Positions 11,762 through 24,125 of a stretch of 64,000 nt of DNA are shown piece by piece. Positions within the stretch are counted from its first letter, which is position 1. Each line of letters begins with the position of its first letter. The position numbers and the translations under genes are program-made. The DNA lies in NCBI GenBank assembly GCA_029783825.1, contig JAREIK010008056.1:124001-188000 (forward strand), in the 5' to 3' direction. The stretch is from Sapria himalayana. Its lineage: Eukaryota; Streptophyta; Magnoliopsida; Malpighiales; Rafflesiaceae. The notes below the pieces were generated by a model. That model was given only the letters and a program-made list of their open reading frames with translations, searched no databases and was not told the DNA's origin.

Positions 11762-12585
11762 CCATGTATGTATGTATTGAACTTTCATCGTATAAAATCT
11801 AGTTGCAAATTTTTTGCGCCTTGTGTTTCCAAGTTCGACGCAATTTCGAACAAACAAAGATGATTTTTGCAGCCCTATTTAAGGTGTTTGTTCCTTTTTT
11901 TAATGATTATGACCGAATATCTATCTATTTGATGTTCATGCTCCATAATGGGTATTTATGCTCTACTTTATGTAAATACGTGTAGAGGGAAGAGAAAATG
12001 AATGAGGTCATATATGTATGAATGTATCCATGTATGTATGTATGTATGTATTGAACATTCATCCTGTAAAATCTAGTCACGCTTTTTTTGTTCCTTGTGT
12101 TTGTAGGTTCTACACAATTTTGAACAAACAAAGATGATTTTTGCAGCCCTAGTTAAGGTGTTTGTTCATTTTTTTATGCTTATGACAGAATATATAGCTA
12201 TTTGATGTTAATGCTCCATAATGGATATTTACGATCTACTTTATGTAAATATTTGTATAGGGAATAGAAAAACAATGAGGTCATATATATATGAATGTAT
12301 CCATGTATGTATGCATCAATGTATGTATGTATCAATGTATGTTTGTATGTATCGATGTATGTTTGTATGTATGTATTGAAATTTCATCCTGTAAAATCTA
12401 GTTGCAAATTTCTTGTGCCTTGTGATTGCAGATCTAACACAATTTTGAACAAACAAAGATTATTTTTGTAGCATTGGTTAATGTGTTTATTCCTTTTTTA
12501 TGCTCATGATAGAATATCTAGATATTTGATATTCATACTCCATAATAGATGTTTACACTCTACTTTATGTAAATATTTGTACATA
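11757..12585 (+). repeat. Three-copy tandem repeat (265-290 bp) carrying an exon of the EPL-like gene
   Basis: The units run about 11757-12021, 12022-12294 and 12295-12585. Each starts with TGTATCCATGTATGTATG, followed by TTGAA.TTTCATC and AAAATCTAGT. Next comes the exon-like 51 bp at 11833-11883, 12107-12157 and 12432-12482, then GTTT..TTC, TTTGATGTT and TCCATAATGG. Copy 2 keeps a TTTGTAG acceptor and AAG/GTGTTT donor. Copy 1 has AAG at the acceptor position. Copy 3 has CAG but a stop codon and a changed donor (AAT/GTG). The copies diverge visibly, so the duplication is not recent. Confidence 0.88.
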
Positions 12586-12905
12586 TATACTAGTATATAT
12601 GTATATGTACATATACACTGAGTATATATGTACATATAAATACTTGTACATATATACCAGTATATATGCACATATACATATATAATGGTATATATGCACA
12701 TATACACTGTAGTGTATATGTAGATATATACCAGTATATATGTACAAGTATTTATATGTACATATATACTCAGTATATGTACATATACACTACAGTGTAT
12801 ATGTAGATATATACTAGTATATATGTACATATATACTATAGTATTATATGTAACTAGTAAAATACTAGTATATATGTACATATATACTACTGTATATATG
12901 AACAT
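12586..12905. repeat. Palindromic AGTATATATGTACATATAYACT repeats
   Basis: A run of 20-25-bp units each close to a perfect palindrome (GTATATATGTAC and its complement), separated by ACTAGT, CTGAG or ACTACAG. The same units occur at 13690-14110, 35890-36070 and 37190-37350, always beside the CACTA body segment, so they are part of that element family. Confidence 0.8.
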
Positions 12906-13324
12906 ATATACCAAAGTATTATATATTTATCAAAATAGAACATTATTTATTTATTTTGATTTGATTGACTGGTTTAATTTTCATAAAGACATTGTACCGC
13001 AATGTTTTCCTTAAGTAGCTTGTAGGAGAGAATGGATTTTTCACTTAGCATGATGCACCACGACTAGAATAGCTTTGTCGCAGCAGAAAGATGGTGACTA
13101 GAGGAGCCGGAGGAGAGAAAGTAATGTTAATTTCATGGATAGATTAAACTTTATGTAATGTTGTTAGATATATTGATGAAGAAGATGTAATACAATTTAT
13201 TATGTTTTTATTTTAACTATATAAAACAAGGGTTGTGTAAACTGTAGTTATTCAATATCATTATGCAAAAATATTTTCATCATCCTATGTTGTACATGGG
13301 CATGGTGGAGCGCTCCATTTTTCT

Positions 13325-13564
13325 ATGTTCAAGTTTCTTATTGATTTGTTGATGGTTACTGATGCTAATGATCAGTCTCTATTTCATCTGCCAATTCTTT
13401 TGTTAGCTTGTCAGCTCGATTATGGCGTGGTAGAGCAACATCGTTATAGGCCTTGGGACTGGGAGAGAGTTCTGGTTGCGAGGAGGAAAGATGTGAACTT
13501 TGATGCGCAAAGGCCAAGCCTGGCTCGTGGCTTGTCTTCCAAATTTTTCTCTAAGAGTTTTTAG
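13325..13564 (+). CDS. Unrecognised 79-aa open frame
   Basis: This frame differs from all repeat-derived frames nearby: it has ordinary amino-acid composition, with LLACQLDYGVVEQHRYRPWD and then an Arg-rich stretch and ARGLSS near its end. I do not recognise the family. It lies between two copies of the CACTA body segment and could be a captured gene exon or a piece of a transposon protein. The ATG at 13325 is only the first in frame; the preceding bases (from about 13290) read through in the same texture, so the true start or splice border is uncertain. The stop is TAG at 13562-13564. No promoter or ribosome-context evidence. Confidence 0.35.
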   Translation: MFKFLIDLLMVTDANDQSLFHLPILLLACQLDYGVVEQHRYRPWDWERVLVARRKDVNFDAQRPSLARGLSSKFFSKSF

Positions 13565-13689
13565 AGATATTTTCCTAAATTTAAATAATTTTCCCATTTC
13601 GTATTTATATTGATAGTGAAGTTTAGTGCCATATTTGTGAAGTATAAATTAGATAATACTAATTTGTTGTAGTTTTGTGTCATCTAAGA

Positions 13690-14110
13690 GTATGTGATTA
13701 TATACATGTAGATATAATACTACAGTATATATGTACATATATACTACAATACATATATACTTATATACTAAGTCTATATGTATGTATATACTAAGTATAT
13801 ACGTACATATATACAGAGTATATATGTAGGTATATATTGAGTATATATGTATGTATATACTGAGTATATATTTTTTTATATACAGAGTATATATTTATGT
13901 ATATACCGAGTATATACGTACGTATATACTGAGTATATATGTACATATTTACCGAGTATATATCTACATATATACTGTAGTATATTTGTATATATATATT
14001 CAATTTAAATGTACATATAATTGTGTAGTATATATGTACATATACTACAGTAATATATGTAACTAGTGAAATGCTAGTATATATGTATATATACACTATA
14101 GTATATATGT
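13690..14110. repeat. Minisatellite of 23-bp near-palindromic units
   Basis: From 13816 to about 13976 seven units begin GAGTATATA and are spaced exactly 23 bp apart. Each is close to the self-complementary core GTATATATGTACATATATAC. Flanking parts (13690-13815 and 13977-14110) hold looser versions. Open frames on both strands (Tyr/Ile/Thr-rich) are repeat artefacts. Confidence 0.85.
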
Positions 14111-14934
14111 ACTTCAGTATTATATATTTATCTAAACATAACTTTTTATTTATTTATTTTGATTTGATTGACTGGTTTAAATTACGTACAGATATGGTAC
14201 CACAATGTTCCCCATATGAAGCTTGTAGAGGTGAAGGGATTTTTCACTAGAAATGATGCGTCATGACTAGGACAGCTTTGTCACAGTAGAAAGCTGGTGA
14301 CTAAAGGATTTGGGGGAGAGAAAGCAACATCAATTTATTGGATAGATTATACTTTATGCACTGTTGTTAGATACATTGATAAATAAGATGTAATAAAATT
14401 TTATTATGTTATTGTTTTAACTATGTAAAATATTGTATTAGAATAATTTATTAACTAATTTTAATTTTTGTTAATTATAAATTATCATTTATGATTTCTA
14501 TTTTTATTCAATTTAAGATAAAAACATAAAATTATTGAATTAAATTTTTTGAAAAAAAAATAAAAAAGTGAAAATAGTTTTGGAATGAAAATAGCTCGAG
14601 ATTTTTCCCTTGCTAATTTAGCTAGGGATTTTTCCCTTGCTAATTTAACTTGGGATTTTTCCCTTCCTAATTTAGCTAGGAAATTTTCTAAAGCTTCAAA
14701 AAAGGTCAAATTTAACTAGGGAAATTATTATTTTAGATAGGAAAAATTATGTCTCTAAAATTTTTAAGTAGGGACACAATCCCTCGTTACATTTTAGTGA
14801 TGATCACTTTAGCTTGGGAAAGGTTCCACCATTAATTAATCCGTCATTATTTCGAGTATAGCGATGGAATAACACCATTTAGCTAGAGAATTTTCTCTAG
14901 CTATTTGGGATTTTTTTTTTTGTGTTAATTTTCC

Positions 14935-15838
14935 CACTTTGTTTTCTCCCTAGCATAATGATCTTGTGATTCTTCTTATTCTTCTTATTATTTTTATTAT
15001 TCTTATTCTTGTTATTCTTCAAATTCATCTTATTCTTTTTATTATTATTTTTCTTCTTATTTTTCTTATTCTTCATATTCATCTTATTCTTCTTATTCTT
15101 CTTATTCTTCATATTGTTCTTATTCTTCTTATCATTCTTTTTTTCTTATTCTTCTTATTTTCTAAGTTTTCTTAATCTTATTATTCCTCTATTTCTTCTT
15201 ATTTTTTTTATTCTTTTTATTATTCTTATTGTTTGTACTCTTCTTTATCTACTTATTCTACTTATTCTTTTTTTTTCTTATTCTTTTTATTCAACTCAAT
15301 TTTATATTCTTCTTATTCTTCTCAATTTTATATTCTTCTCAATTTTATATTCTTCTTATTTTTCATTTTCTTCTTATTTTTCTTATTGTTTTTATTCTTA
15401 TTTTTATTCTTATTATTCTTATTCTTCTAATTCTTATTATTCTTATTTTTCTTCTTGTTTATATTATTATTCTTCTTATTCTTCATATTCTTCTTATTAT
15501 TCTTTATTATTGTTATTCTTCATATTCTTCATCTTTTTATTCTTTTTATTCTTCTTATTCTTCTAATTCTTCTTGTTCTCCTTATTCTTATTATTTTTAT
15601 TATTCTTAATATTCTTCTTATTCTATTTATTCTTCATTTTATTCTCACTCTTCATTATATATATATTTTTTTATACTTATTTTTCTTCTTATTCTTCTAA
15701 ATATTCTTATTCTTCTTATTCTTCTTATTCTTCTTATTTTTCTTATTTTTCATATTCTTCTTATTCTTCTCATTTTTTTTATTCTTTTTATTCTTTTTAT
15801 TCTTCCTATTCTTTATTTTCTTCTTATTCTTCATTATT
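14935..15838 (+). repeat. Pyrimidine-rich TTCTTA/ATTCTT tract (~0.9 kb)
   Basis: The top strand is almost entirely T, C and A, built of TTCTTA, TTCTTATTC and TTTTTATTC units with drift. G is nearly absent. The complement is purine-rich. Long Phe/Leu/Ser/Tyr frames in all three forward phases are repeat artefacts. It starts just beyond the CACTA end and passes directly into TCTA repeats at 15838. Confidence 0.92.
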
Positions 15839-16270
15839 CCTATCTATCTATTTATAAGTCTATCAATCTTTCTATCAATCTATATATCGTTATGTCTATC
15901 TATCTATATATATACCTATCTATCAGTCTATAAATCTATTTGTATATCTATCTATCTATCTAAATATCATTCAACCTATCTATCTTTCTATCAATCTGTC
16001 TACCATTCTATTTATCTAGCTGTCAAATAATTTATCTATCTATATATCTATCTAATAATCTTACTATCTATCTGTCAATCTTTCATTTGGTTTATATGTC
16101 TATCTATCTATTTATCTTTCTTTCTATATATATGTATAACTATCTATTTATCTATCTATCTATTTTTCTATCTATCAATCTATCTATTGATCTCTCCATC
16201 ATTCTATCAATCAATTTATATATCAATCTATCTATCAATCTGCCTATCAATCTGTCTATCTATCTATCTG
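15839..16270 (-). repeat. GATA array, inverted polarity (TCTA on + strand)
   Basis: Degenerate TCTA/TATC units continue from the pyrimidine tract to about 16270. There the polarity flips to GATA within a short stretch (CTGTATAACAAATAGATAG). Confidence 0.93.
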
Positions 16271-16575
16271 TATAACAAATAGATAGAAAGAAATATAGAG
16301 AGATAGATAGATAGATAGACATATAGTTAGACATATAGAAAAATAGAAATATTAATAGATATATATAAATATACAGAAAGATTGACAACTAGAAAGATAG
16401 ATACATAGACAGATAGACAAATTGATAGATTGATAGTTAGATAGTAAGATAGATAGACAAATAGATAGACAGACATATAGATTGAAAATATATATATAAA
16501 TAGATAGATAAATAGATAGATAGATATATAAACATATAGAAAGGTAGATAGATAGATAGAAAGATATATTGATAT

Positions 16576-16607
<32 letters not shown>

Positions 16608-19600
16608 ATAAATAGAAAGATTGATAGATAGATTCATAGATAGATTAATAGATAGATTTTCAGACACATTGATAGACAAATTAATAGTCAAATTGATAGA
16701 CAGACAGACAAATAGATAGACAGACAGACAGATAGATAAATAGGTGAAAAGATGGATAATTAGATAATCTGATTATTAGATATATAAATAGAAATATTAT
16801 TAGACAGATAGATAGACAAATAGGTAAACATATAGATAGATAGATAGATAAATTGACAGAAACATTTATAGAATAATTGATAGACAAATTGATTGATAGA
16901 TAGATAGATACAATGATTGATAGAAAGATATACATATAGATAGAAAGTTTATTAGGCATTTAGATAGACATATAGATAGATAGTTAGATAGATAAACATA
17001 TACAAATTCACATATATAGATAGAAAGATAGACAAATATATAGTTACATAGATAAATATATAAATAGATAGATAGATAGACAGATGGAAAGATAGACAGA
17101 CAGATAGATATAATGATAAATAGACAAGTATGTTGACAGATATAAAGTATATTAGACATTTAGATAGACAGATAGATAGAAAGATAGTTAGATTGATCGA
17201 TAGATAGATAAACATAAACAAATACACATAGATAGACAGATATATATATATATATATATGGACAAATGGAAAGATATACAGATAGATTGATATAATGGTA
17301 TTTAGACATATAGATTGACAAATATATAGATAGATAGATAGATATGCAGATAGAAAGATAGATAAATAGATAGACAGATAGATAGATTGATTGATAGACA
17401 AATTGATAGGTAGATTCTTAGTCAGATTGATATATAGATTGACATACAGATTGATAAACAATTTGATAGACATATTGAGAGACACATATATAATCAGATT
17501 GATAGATATATACATAGATAGACACATAGATATAAATAAAGATAGATAGTTAGTTAGATAGATAGATCGAAATATAGATAATCAAAAAAAAATAGTGAGA
17601 ATATTAGACACACAGATAGAATGATTATTAGAAAGAAATATAGATAGATAAATAAACAAATAGATAGATATAGATAAAAATATGCATATACAGTTAGATA
17701 GACAAGTAGTTAGAAAAATAGATACACAGATTGATAGATAGTTGAGAAATTGATAGTAAAATAGATATATAGAAATAAAGATAGATATATAGACAGAAAG
17801 ATAGTCAGATAGATAGATCGATAGATAGACAGATAAACAAACAAATTGAAAGATTATATAGATAGACAGATATATAGAAAGATAGATAAATCGATAGATA
17901 TAAAGATTGATATATAGTTAAATAGACAGATAGATAGACAGATAGATATATATATATATATATATAAATAGACAAATAGATAGATAGACAGATAGACATA
18001 TATATATATATATATATATAGATACACAGATAGTTAAACATATATATAGAAAGAAAGATAGATAGATAGATAGATACACAGATAGATAGATAGATAGATA
18101 GACAGACAGACAAATAGATAGATAAATTGATAGATAGATAGACAGACAAATAGATAGATAAATTGATAGATAGATTAATATTTAGATTAATACATAGATT
18201 GATAGACAGATTGATACATAGATTGATACACAAATTGATAGATAGATTGATACACAGATAGATACACAAATAGATAAACAGACTAATAGATAGATAGATA
18301 GATAGATATATAGATAGAGATATAGATAAATAGATTGATAGACATATAAATAGACAGATAGATAGATAGACATATAGATATACAAATAAATATAAAAGTA
18401 GATAGACAAATAGATAGATAGATAAAATGATAGATAGATAGATAAAAAAATAGATAGATTGATTGATTAAAAGATAGATAGCCATATAGATAGAAAGATA
18501 GATAAACAGATATATAGATAGATATATAGATAGATAGACAGACAGACAGATATATAGATAGATAGATAGACAGATAGATAGACAAATTGATTGATAGATA
18601 TAAATATAATAAGAGGTAGAAATATAAATAGATATATAGTTAGATAGATAGATTGATAGATAGATAAATATATAGATAGATAAATTGATAGATATTTAGA
18701 TAGATAGACAGATAGATATATAAATAAATAGACTGATACATTGACACATATATACACGCACATAGGTAGACATATATATACACATAGATAGATAGATAAA
18801 TTGACAGATAGATAGATCAAAGATAGATAGATATTTAGATAGACATATAGATAGGAAAACATATAGATAGATAAATAAACCAATAGACTAACTGATATTT
18901 AGAAAGACATATAGATAAATAGATAGACAAATAAAGAGACATGCATGCAATCATGTTGGTAGACAGTCTGGTAGGTCGGCTTACAGACAGATACATAGAC
19001 AGACAAACAGACAAAAAGACAGACATACAAATAGACAAATAGACAAACAGACAAATAAATAGTTAGATAGATAGACAGATATACATATAGTTTGATAGAA
19101 AGATTGATAGACAGATTGATAAATAGATTGATATACAGATTGATATATCTTTAGATAAACAGATTAATAGACATATAGATAGACAATAGATAGACAGATA
19201 GATATACAAATTGGTAGAAAGATAGATTGATAAATAGATAGACAAATTGATAAACAAATATAAAGATAAATAGATAGGCAGGTAGATAGATTGATAGATA
19301 GATAGACAGATTTATAGATAAAATGTTAGATAGATTTATAGACAAATTTTTAGATAGATTTGAAAAAGAGATTAATATACAGATTGATAGACAAATAGAT
19401 AGACAGAGAGATATGTATATAGACATATAGGAAGATAGATATAAAGAAAGGCAAATAGATAGTCGAATATAAACATAGATAAATATATAAATTATTAGAT
19501 AGATAGAAAGATAGACAGACAGATAGATAGACAGATAGATTCCATAGATAGAGATTGAAAGATAAATAAATAGATTGATAGATAAATAGATGGATAGACA

Positions 19601-20818
19601 GATAGATATATATACAGACAGTCAAATAGATAGACTAGATAATTTGACAGAAAGATAGATAGATAGACAGATAGATGGATGGATGGATGGATGGATAGAT
19701 AGATATTCAGATAAACAGACAAACAAATTAATAAATCGATAGTAAGATAAATAGACAGACAGACAGATAAATAGATAGATAGATAGATAGAGTGATAGTC
19801 AAGCATTAGTATCGTAGGTATAGTAGGTAGGCAGGTAGATTGAAAGATAGACAAATAGTCAAATAAATAGACAAACTAAAAGATAGAGAAACAAAACAAC
19901 AAATAATAAATAGACAAATAGATAACTAGTCTAATATACATTGAGGCAGATATATAGATAGAAATAAAAAAATATAGTAGATAGATAGTTTGATAGAATG
20001 ATAGATAAATAGATTGATAGACAAGAAGAAAAACACATTGATAAAAAAATAGTAGACAAGTAGATAGATAGATATATATATATATATATATATAGAAAGA
20101 TAGACAAATAGATATATAGATAATTGGAAAGACATATAGATAGATAGAAAGATATACATATATTTAAACATATAGATTTGCATATAGATTGGCTGATAGA
20201 TAGAAAGACAGATAGATAGATAAATAAATAGAAATATAGATATATTTATAGATAGATTGATATATAGACAAATTATTAGATAGATAGTTAAATAGATAGA
20301 TAGATAAATAGGTAGATACCCAAATAGATAGATAGATATATATATAGGCATAAAGATAGATAGATAGATAGATAAATAGACAAATAGATAGACAAATAGA
20401 TAGACATAATTAGATAGATTGATAGATAAATATACAGATAGATTGAAAGATATAAAGATAGATAGATAGAAATATAGATAAATAGACAGATAGATAGATA
20501 AATAGAAAGATATATAGATAGATATATAGATAGATATATAGATAGATAGAAACGTAAATAGATAGATATATAGATAAAGAGATAGAAAGATAGATATATA
20601 CACAGATATATAGATAGATAAATAAATAGATAGACATATAATTAGATAGACAGATAGACATATTGATAGATAGATCAATATATAAATAGTTAGATATATA
20701 GATAGATAAATAGATTGATAGATAGTAACAAAGATTGACTGATAGTTAGACTGATAGATAGAAAGATAGATAGAAAGATTAATATAAATACAGATAGACA
20801 TATAGTTAGATATATAGA

Positions 20819-20888
<70 letters not shown>

Positions 20889-21115
20889 GATAGATAGACA
20901 TATAGATAGATAGTTAGATAAATAGATAGAAAGATACAAAGATAAATAAATAGATATATAGATAGATAATTAGATACAAAGATAGACTGATAGATAGATA
21001 GTCACATATATAGACACATGAATAGACAAATAGGCAAAAAGATAGACAAATAGATAGACAAATAGATAGACAAATAGATAGACAAATAGAGAGATAAATA
21101 GATAGACATATAGAT

Positions 21116-21149
<34 letters not shown>

Positions 21150-22050
21150 GGATAGATAGTTAGTTAGATAGACTGATAGATAGACTGATAGATAGACTGA
21201 TAGACTGATAGATATATAGATCTTGAGATAAATAGTTAGTAAGACTGATAGATAGATTTATAAATAGATAGATAGATAGATATATTCACACATAAATAGA
21301 CATATTGGTAAATAGATTGATAGATATACAAATAAATAAATAAATATATATATATATATATATATATATTGATAAATAGATAGATAATTATATAGATAGA
21401 TAGATATTTAGATAAATAAATACATAGATAGATACATAGATAGATATAAAGATATACATATTATATAGATTGATAGATTAATAGATAAATAGATATACAA
21501 ATAGATAGTTAGATAGACATATAGTGAGAAAAATAGATAGATATATAGATAAATTGATAAATACACAAATAGAGACAAATAGATAGATGAATAGATTGAT
21601 AGATAGATAGAGAGAGATATATATATATATATATATATTTGTGTGTGTGTGTGTGTGTGTCAATAGATAGATAAATAGATAAATAGAGAGATATATAGAT
21701 AGATAGATAGACAAATATATAGACATATAGATAGACAAATATATCGATTGATAGATAGATTGATACATAAATATATACACAAATAAATAGATAAATAGAT
21801 ATAGAGATATATAGATAGTGAGATAGATTGATTGATAGATAGATAGACAAATAGATAGATATATTGAAAGAAAGATTGACAGATAGAGAGAAATATAGAT
21901 AGACATGTTTTAGACAGATATATATATTTTGATACATAAAAAATAGACAAACAGTTACATAAATAGATCATTTAATACACAAATATATAAAAAGATAATA
22001 TTGATAGATACACATATCGATAAAGAGATAGATAGATTGACATATATTAT

Positions 22051-22088
<38 letters not shown>

Positions 22089-22387
22089 TAAACATATTGA
22101 TATATAGATTGGTAAATTGATAGTTACATAAATATATAGATAGATAGATATACAAATATATAGATAGATAGATAGTTAGACAATTATATAAAGTGACAAA
22201 TAGACAAATAGATAGATACATAGATATATATAAATTTAAATAGATAAATAGAAAGATAGACATATAGATAGAGAGATAGATATAAAGATAGATAGATATA
22301 TAAATAGAAAGATAGATAGATAGACAAATAGATATATAGATCGATAGATATATTTATAAAAATATAGGAACATTAATAAAAAAATAG

Positions 22388-22422
<35 letters not shown>

Positions 22423-22984
22423 CATAAATTGATGAACAAATAGATAGATAGATTATTTAATATAAAATAGATAGATAGATAAATAAATAAATAGATAGAT
22501 CAATAGGCGTATAGATAGATATATTGACATATAGTTAGAGATATATATAGATCGATGGACAAACAAATTGATATACAAATCATTGAATAGATATATCAAT
22601 ATATAGATAGATAGATAAATATACAAATAGAAAGATAGATAGATAAATAGATAGACAAACAAATAGATAATATGATAGATAGATAGACATATAGATAGAC
22701 AAATAGATACAAAGATATATAGATAGATAGATAGATAGACATATAGATAGACAAATAGATACAAAGATATATAGATAGATAGATAGATAGACAAATAAAT
22801 AGACAGATATATAGAAAGATGGATAATCAGATAGATAGATACAAAGATCGATAGATAGATAAATATATAGACACATAAATAGAGATATAGATTGACATAT
22901 ATATAGAAATAAAGTAAGATCGAAAGATATATAGATAGATACATAGACACATATATAGAAAGATAGATAGATAAAAAGATAGAA

Positions 22985-23019
<35 letters not shown>

Positions 23020-23210
23020 GACATATAGATTGATATAGATAGATAGATAGTTAGTTAGACAGATAGACAAACTAATAAATAGATAGATAGATTAGATATA
23101 CAAATAGATAGATAGATATATCGATAAATAAACAAATAGATAGATAGAAAAATAGATTGATAGATAGATAGTCAAATAGATAGAAAGATAGATATATAGA
23201 CATATAGTTA

Positions 23211-23255
<45 letters not shown>

Positions 23256-23528
23256 AGACAGATAAATTATCAAATAGTTAGACAAATAGATTGATAGATA
23301 GTCAGATAGAAAGATAGAAACAAAGATATCACAATAGATAGATAAAAAAATAGAAAGATAGGTTGAAAGATAGATATAAAAATAGTTTGACATATAGTAG
23401 ATTAATAGATATAAATATAATTATAATTATAAATATAAATATAAATATAAATATAAATATAAATATAAATATAAATATAAATATAAATATAGATATAGAT
23501 ATAGATATAAATATAAATATAAATATAA

Positions 23529-23603
<75 letters not shown>

Positions 23604-23669
23604 TAGATAAATAGATAGATATACATATATACAGATATATAGACATACAGGTAGAAAGATATATAGATA
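16271..23669 (+). repeat. Giant degenerate GATA array, part 1
   Basis: About 7.4 kb of GATA, GACA, AATA and TAGA units. Embedded pieces include a (GGAT)n run at about 19675-19695, several (TA)n runs (for example 20823-20881, 21119-21148, 23217-23250), a (GT)n run at about 21641-21660 and an (AC)n run at 22985-23004. A small island at 18940-18985 is less repetitive. Tyr/Leu/Ser/Ile-rich frames, mostly on the minus strand, are by-products of the repeat, kept open because GATA read backwards gives few stops. Confidence 0.96.
23412..23600. repeat. (ATAAAT)n hexamer run followed by (TA)n
   Basis: About 20 near-perfect ATAAAT hexamers (a few ATAGAT) run from 23412 to 23542, then a pure (TA)n run to about 23600. 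This local expansion is cleaner, hence probably younger, than the surrounding GATA DNA. Confidence 0.95.
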
Positions 23670-24125
23670 TAGAGGTGTCAAATAGGCCGTGCCATTCTAG
23701 GCAAGACACGATTCTATGGATGTTAGATCTGCTCGTGCCTGCGGCATGAATCTCTAGGGTTTGGGGGGGTCGGATCAAAACCCTAATTAAAAAAAAATAG
23801 TTTTTCGGTGGCACGCCACTGTGTCGCCGTGATTCTTCTTCACTTTTGGGGCTGAGTGAGCCTCGCTCGTCGGGCTCAGCTTCTTCCGTCGGGGGAGTTT
23901 CTCGGCTTGGGCCAAGGTACCATACCAATGGGCCACGACACAGTGTCGGGTGAGGCACGGCATAAGTCCAGTTGGCCTCGGCATGGCATGGCATGGTTGG
24001 TGCCGTAGAGAGGCACGACATAGGCATGGGAACGAGAAATTCCCATGCCGTGCCACCCCATGCACGAGCGAATCCTTCCGTGCCTCGTGCAAGACCAGGC
24101 TTGCTCGGCTTGGTCGTAACCTCTA
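23670..24125. mobile_element. GC-rich non-autonomous hAT-like element in GATA DNA
   Basis: A 456-bp GC-rich island with no GATA units interrupts the array. It opens with TAGAGGTGTCAAATAGG and closes with the complement of TAGAGGTTACGACC, giving short terminal inverted repeats of hAT style. The 8 bp outside each end (TATAGATA and GATAGATA) agree at 7 of 8 positions, as an 8-bp target duplication would, though GATA context makes that weak. The inside is rich in GTGCC/GGCAC words (CGTGCC, GGCATGGCATGGCATGG). Open frames across it (for example minus-strand frames near 23787-24092) are short and unlike any family I know. No transposase, so mobilisation would need a partner element. Confidence 0.6.

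Larger units (their letters stand above)
7722..12482 (+). pseudogene. Enhancer-of-Polycomb-like (EPL1-type) gene fragment, broken
   Basis: Three exon-like pieces match the conserved central part of plant Enhancer of Polycomb-like proteins, subunits of the NuA4/PIC-type histone acetyltransferase complex in the nucleus. Piece 1 (7722-7835) reads LKPFPLVIDTNPYNVFKPRE then KAH. Piece 2 (7926-7973, after a TTCAG acceptor and before a GTAAGT donor) reads MQWRENNSQLFEKLCL. Piece 3 (11833-11883, donor AAG/GTGTTT) reads VRRNFEQTKMIFAALFK. The family shows the order NPYNVF-PREKAH, MQ-RENN-FEKL, VRRN-EQ. A one-base deletion lies after the KAH codons, and piece 3 is repeated twice downstream, the last copy with an in-frame TAA. 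N- and C-terminal parts are absent. The ~3.9-kb intron between pieces 2 and 3 holds a copia remnant. Identification is from recalled family motifs. Confidence 0.82.
12905..14930 (+). mobile_element. CACTA (En/Spm)-type transposon remnant, body and right end
   Basis: Two related segments (about 12905-13225 and 14115-14430) share TTGATTTGATTGACTGGTTTAA, a TTTTTCACT..ATGATGC block, AGCTTTGTC and AGATGTAATA. The same segment recurs inverted at about 35565-35905 and 36835-37195. After the second copy come short subterminal motifs (TAATTTAGCTAGG, TTTTCCCTTGCTAA) from about 14590. The end, TGGGA followed by a T-run and TGTGTT near 14922, aligns with the complement of the clear CACTACAAGAAAC terminus at 34995. 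No transposase is readable; this is a non-autonomous or gutted copy whose terminal repeat has decayed. Confidence 0.72.

Noticed and set aside
15009..15857. Phe/Leu/Ser-rich frames of up to 185 codons
   Set aside because: Direct consequence of TTCTTA-type pyrimidine repeats, open in all three forward phases.
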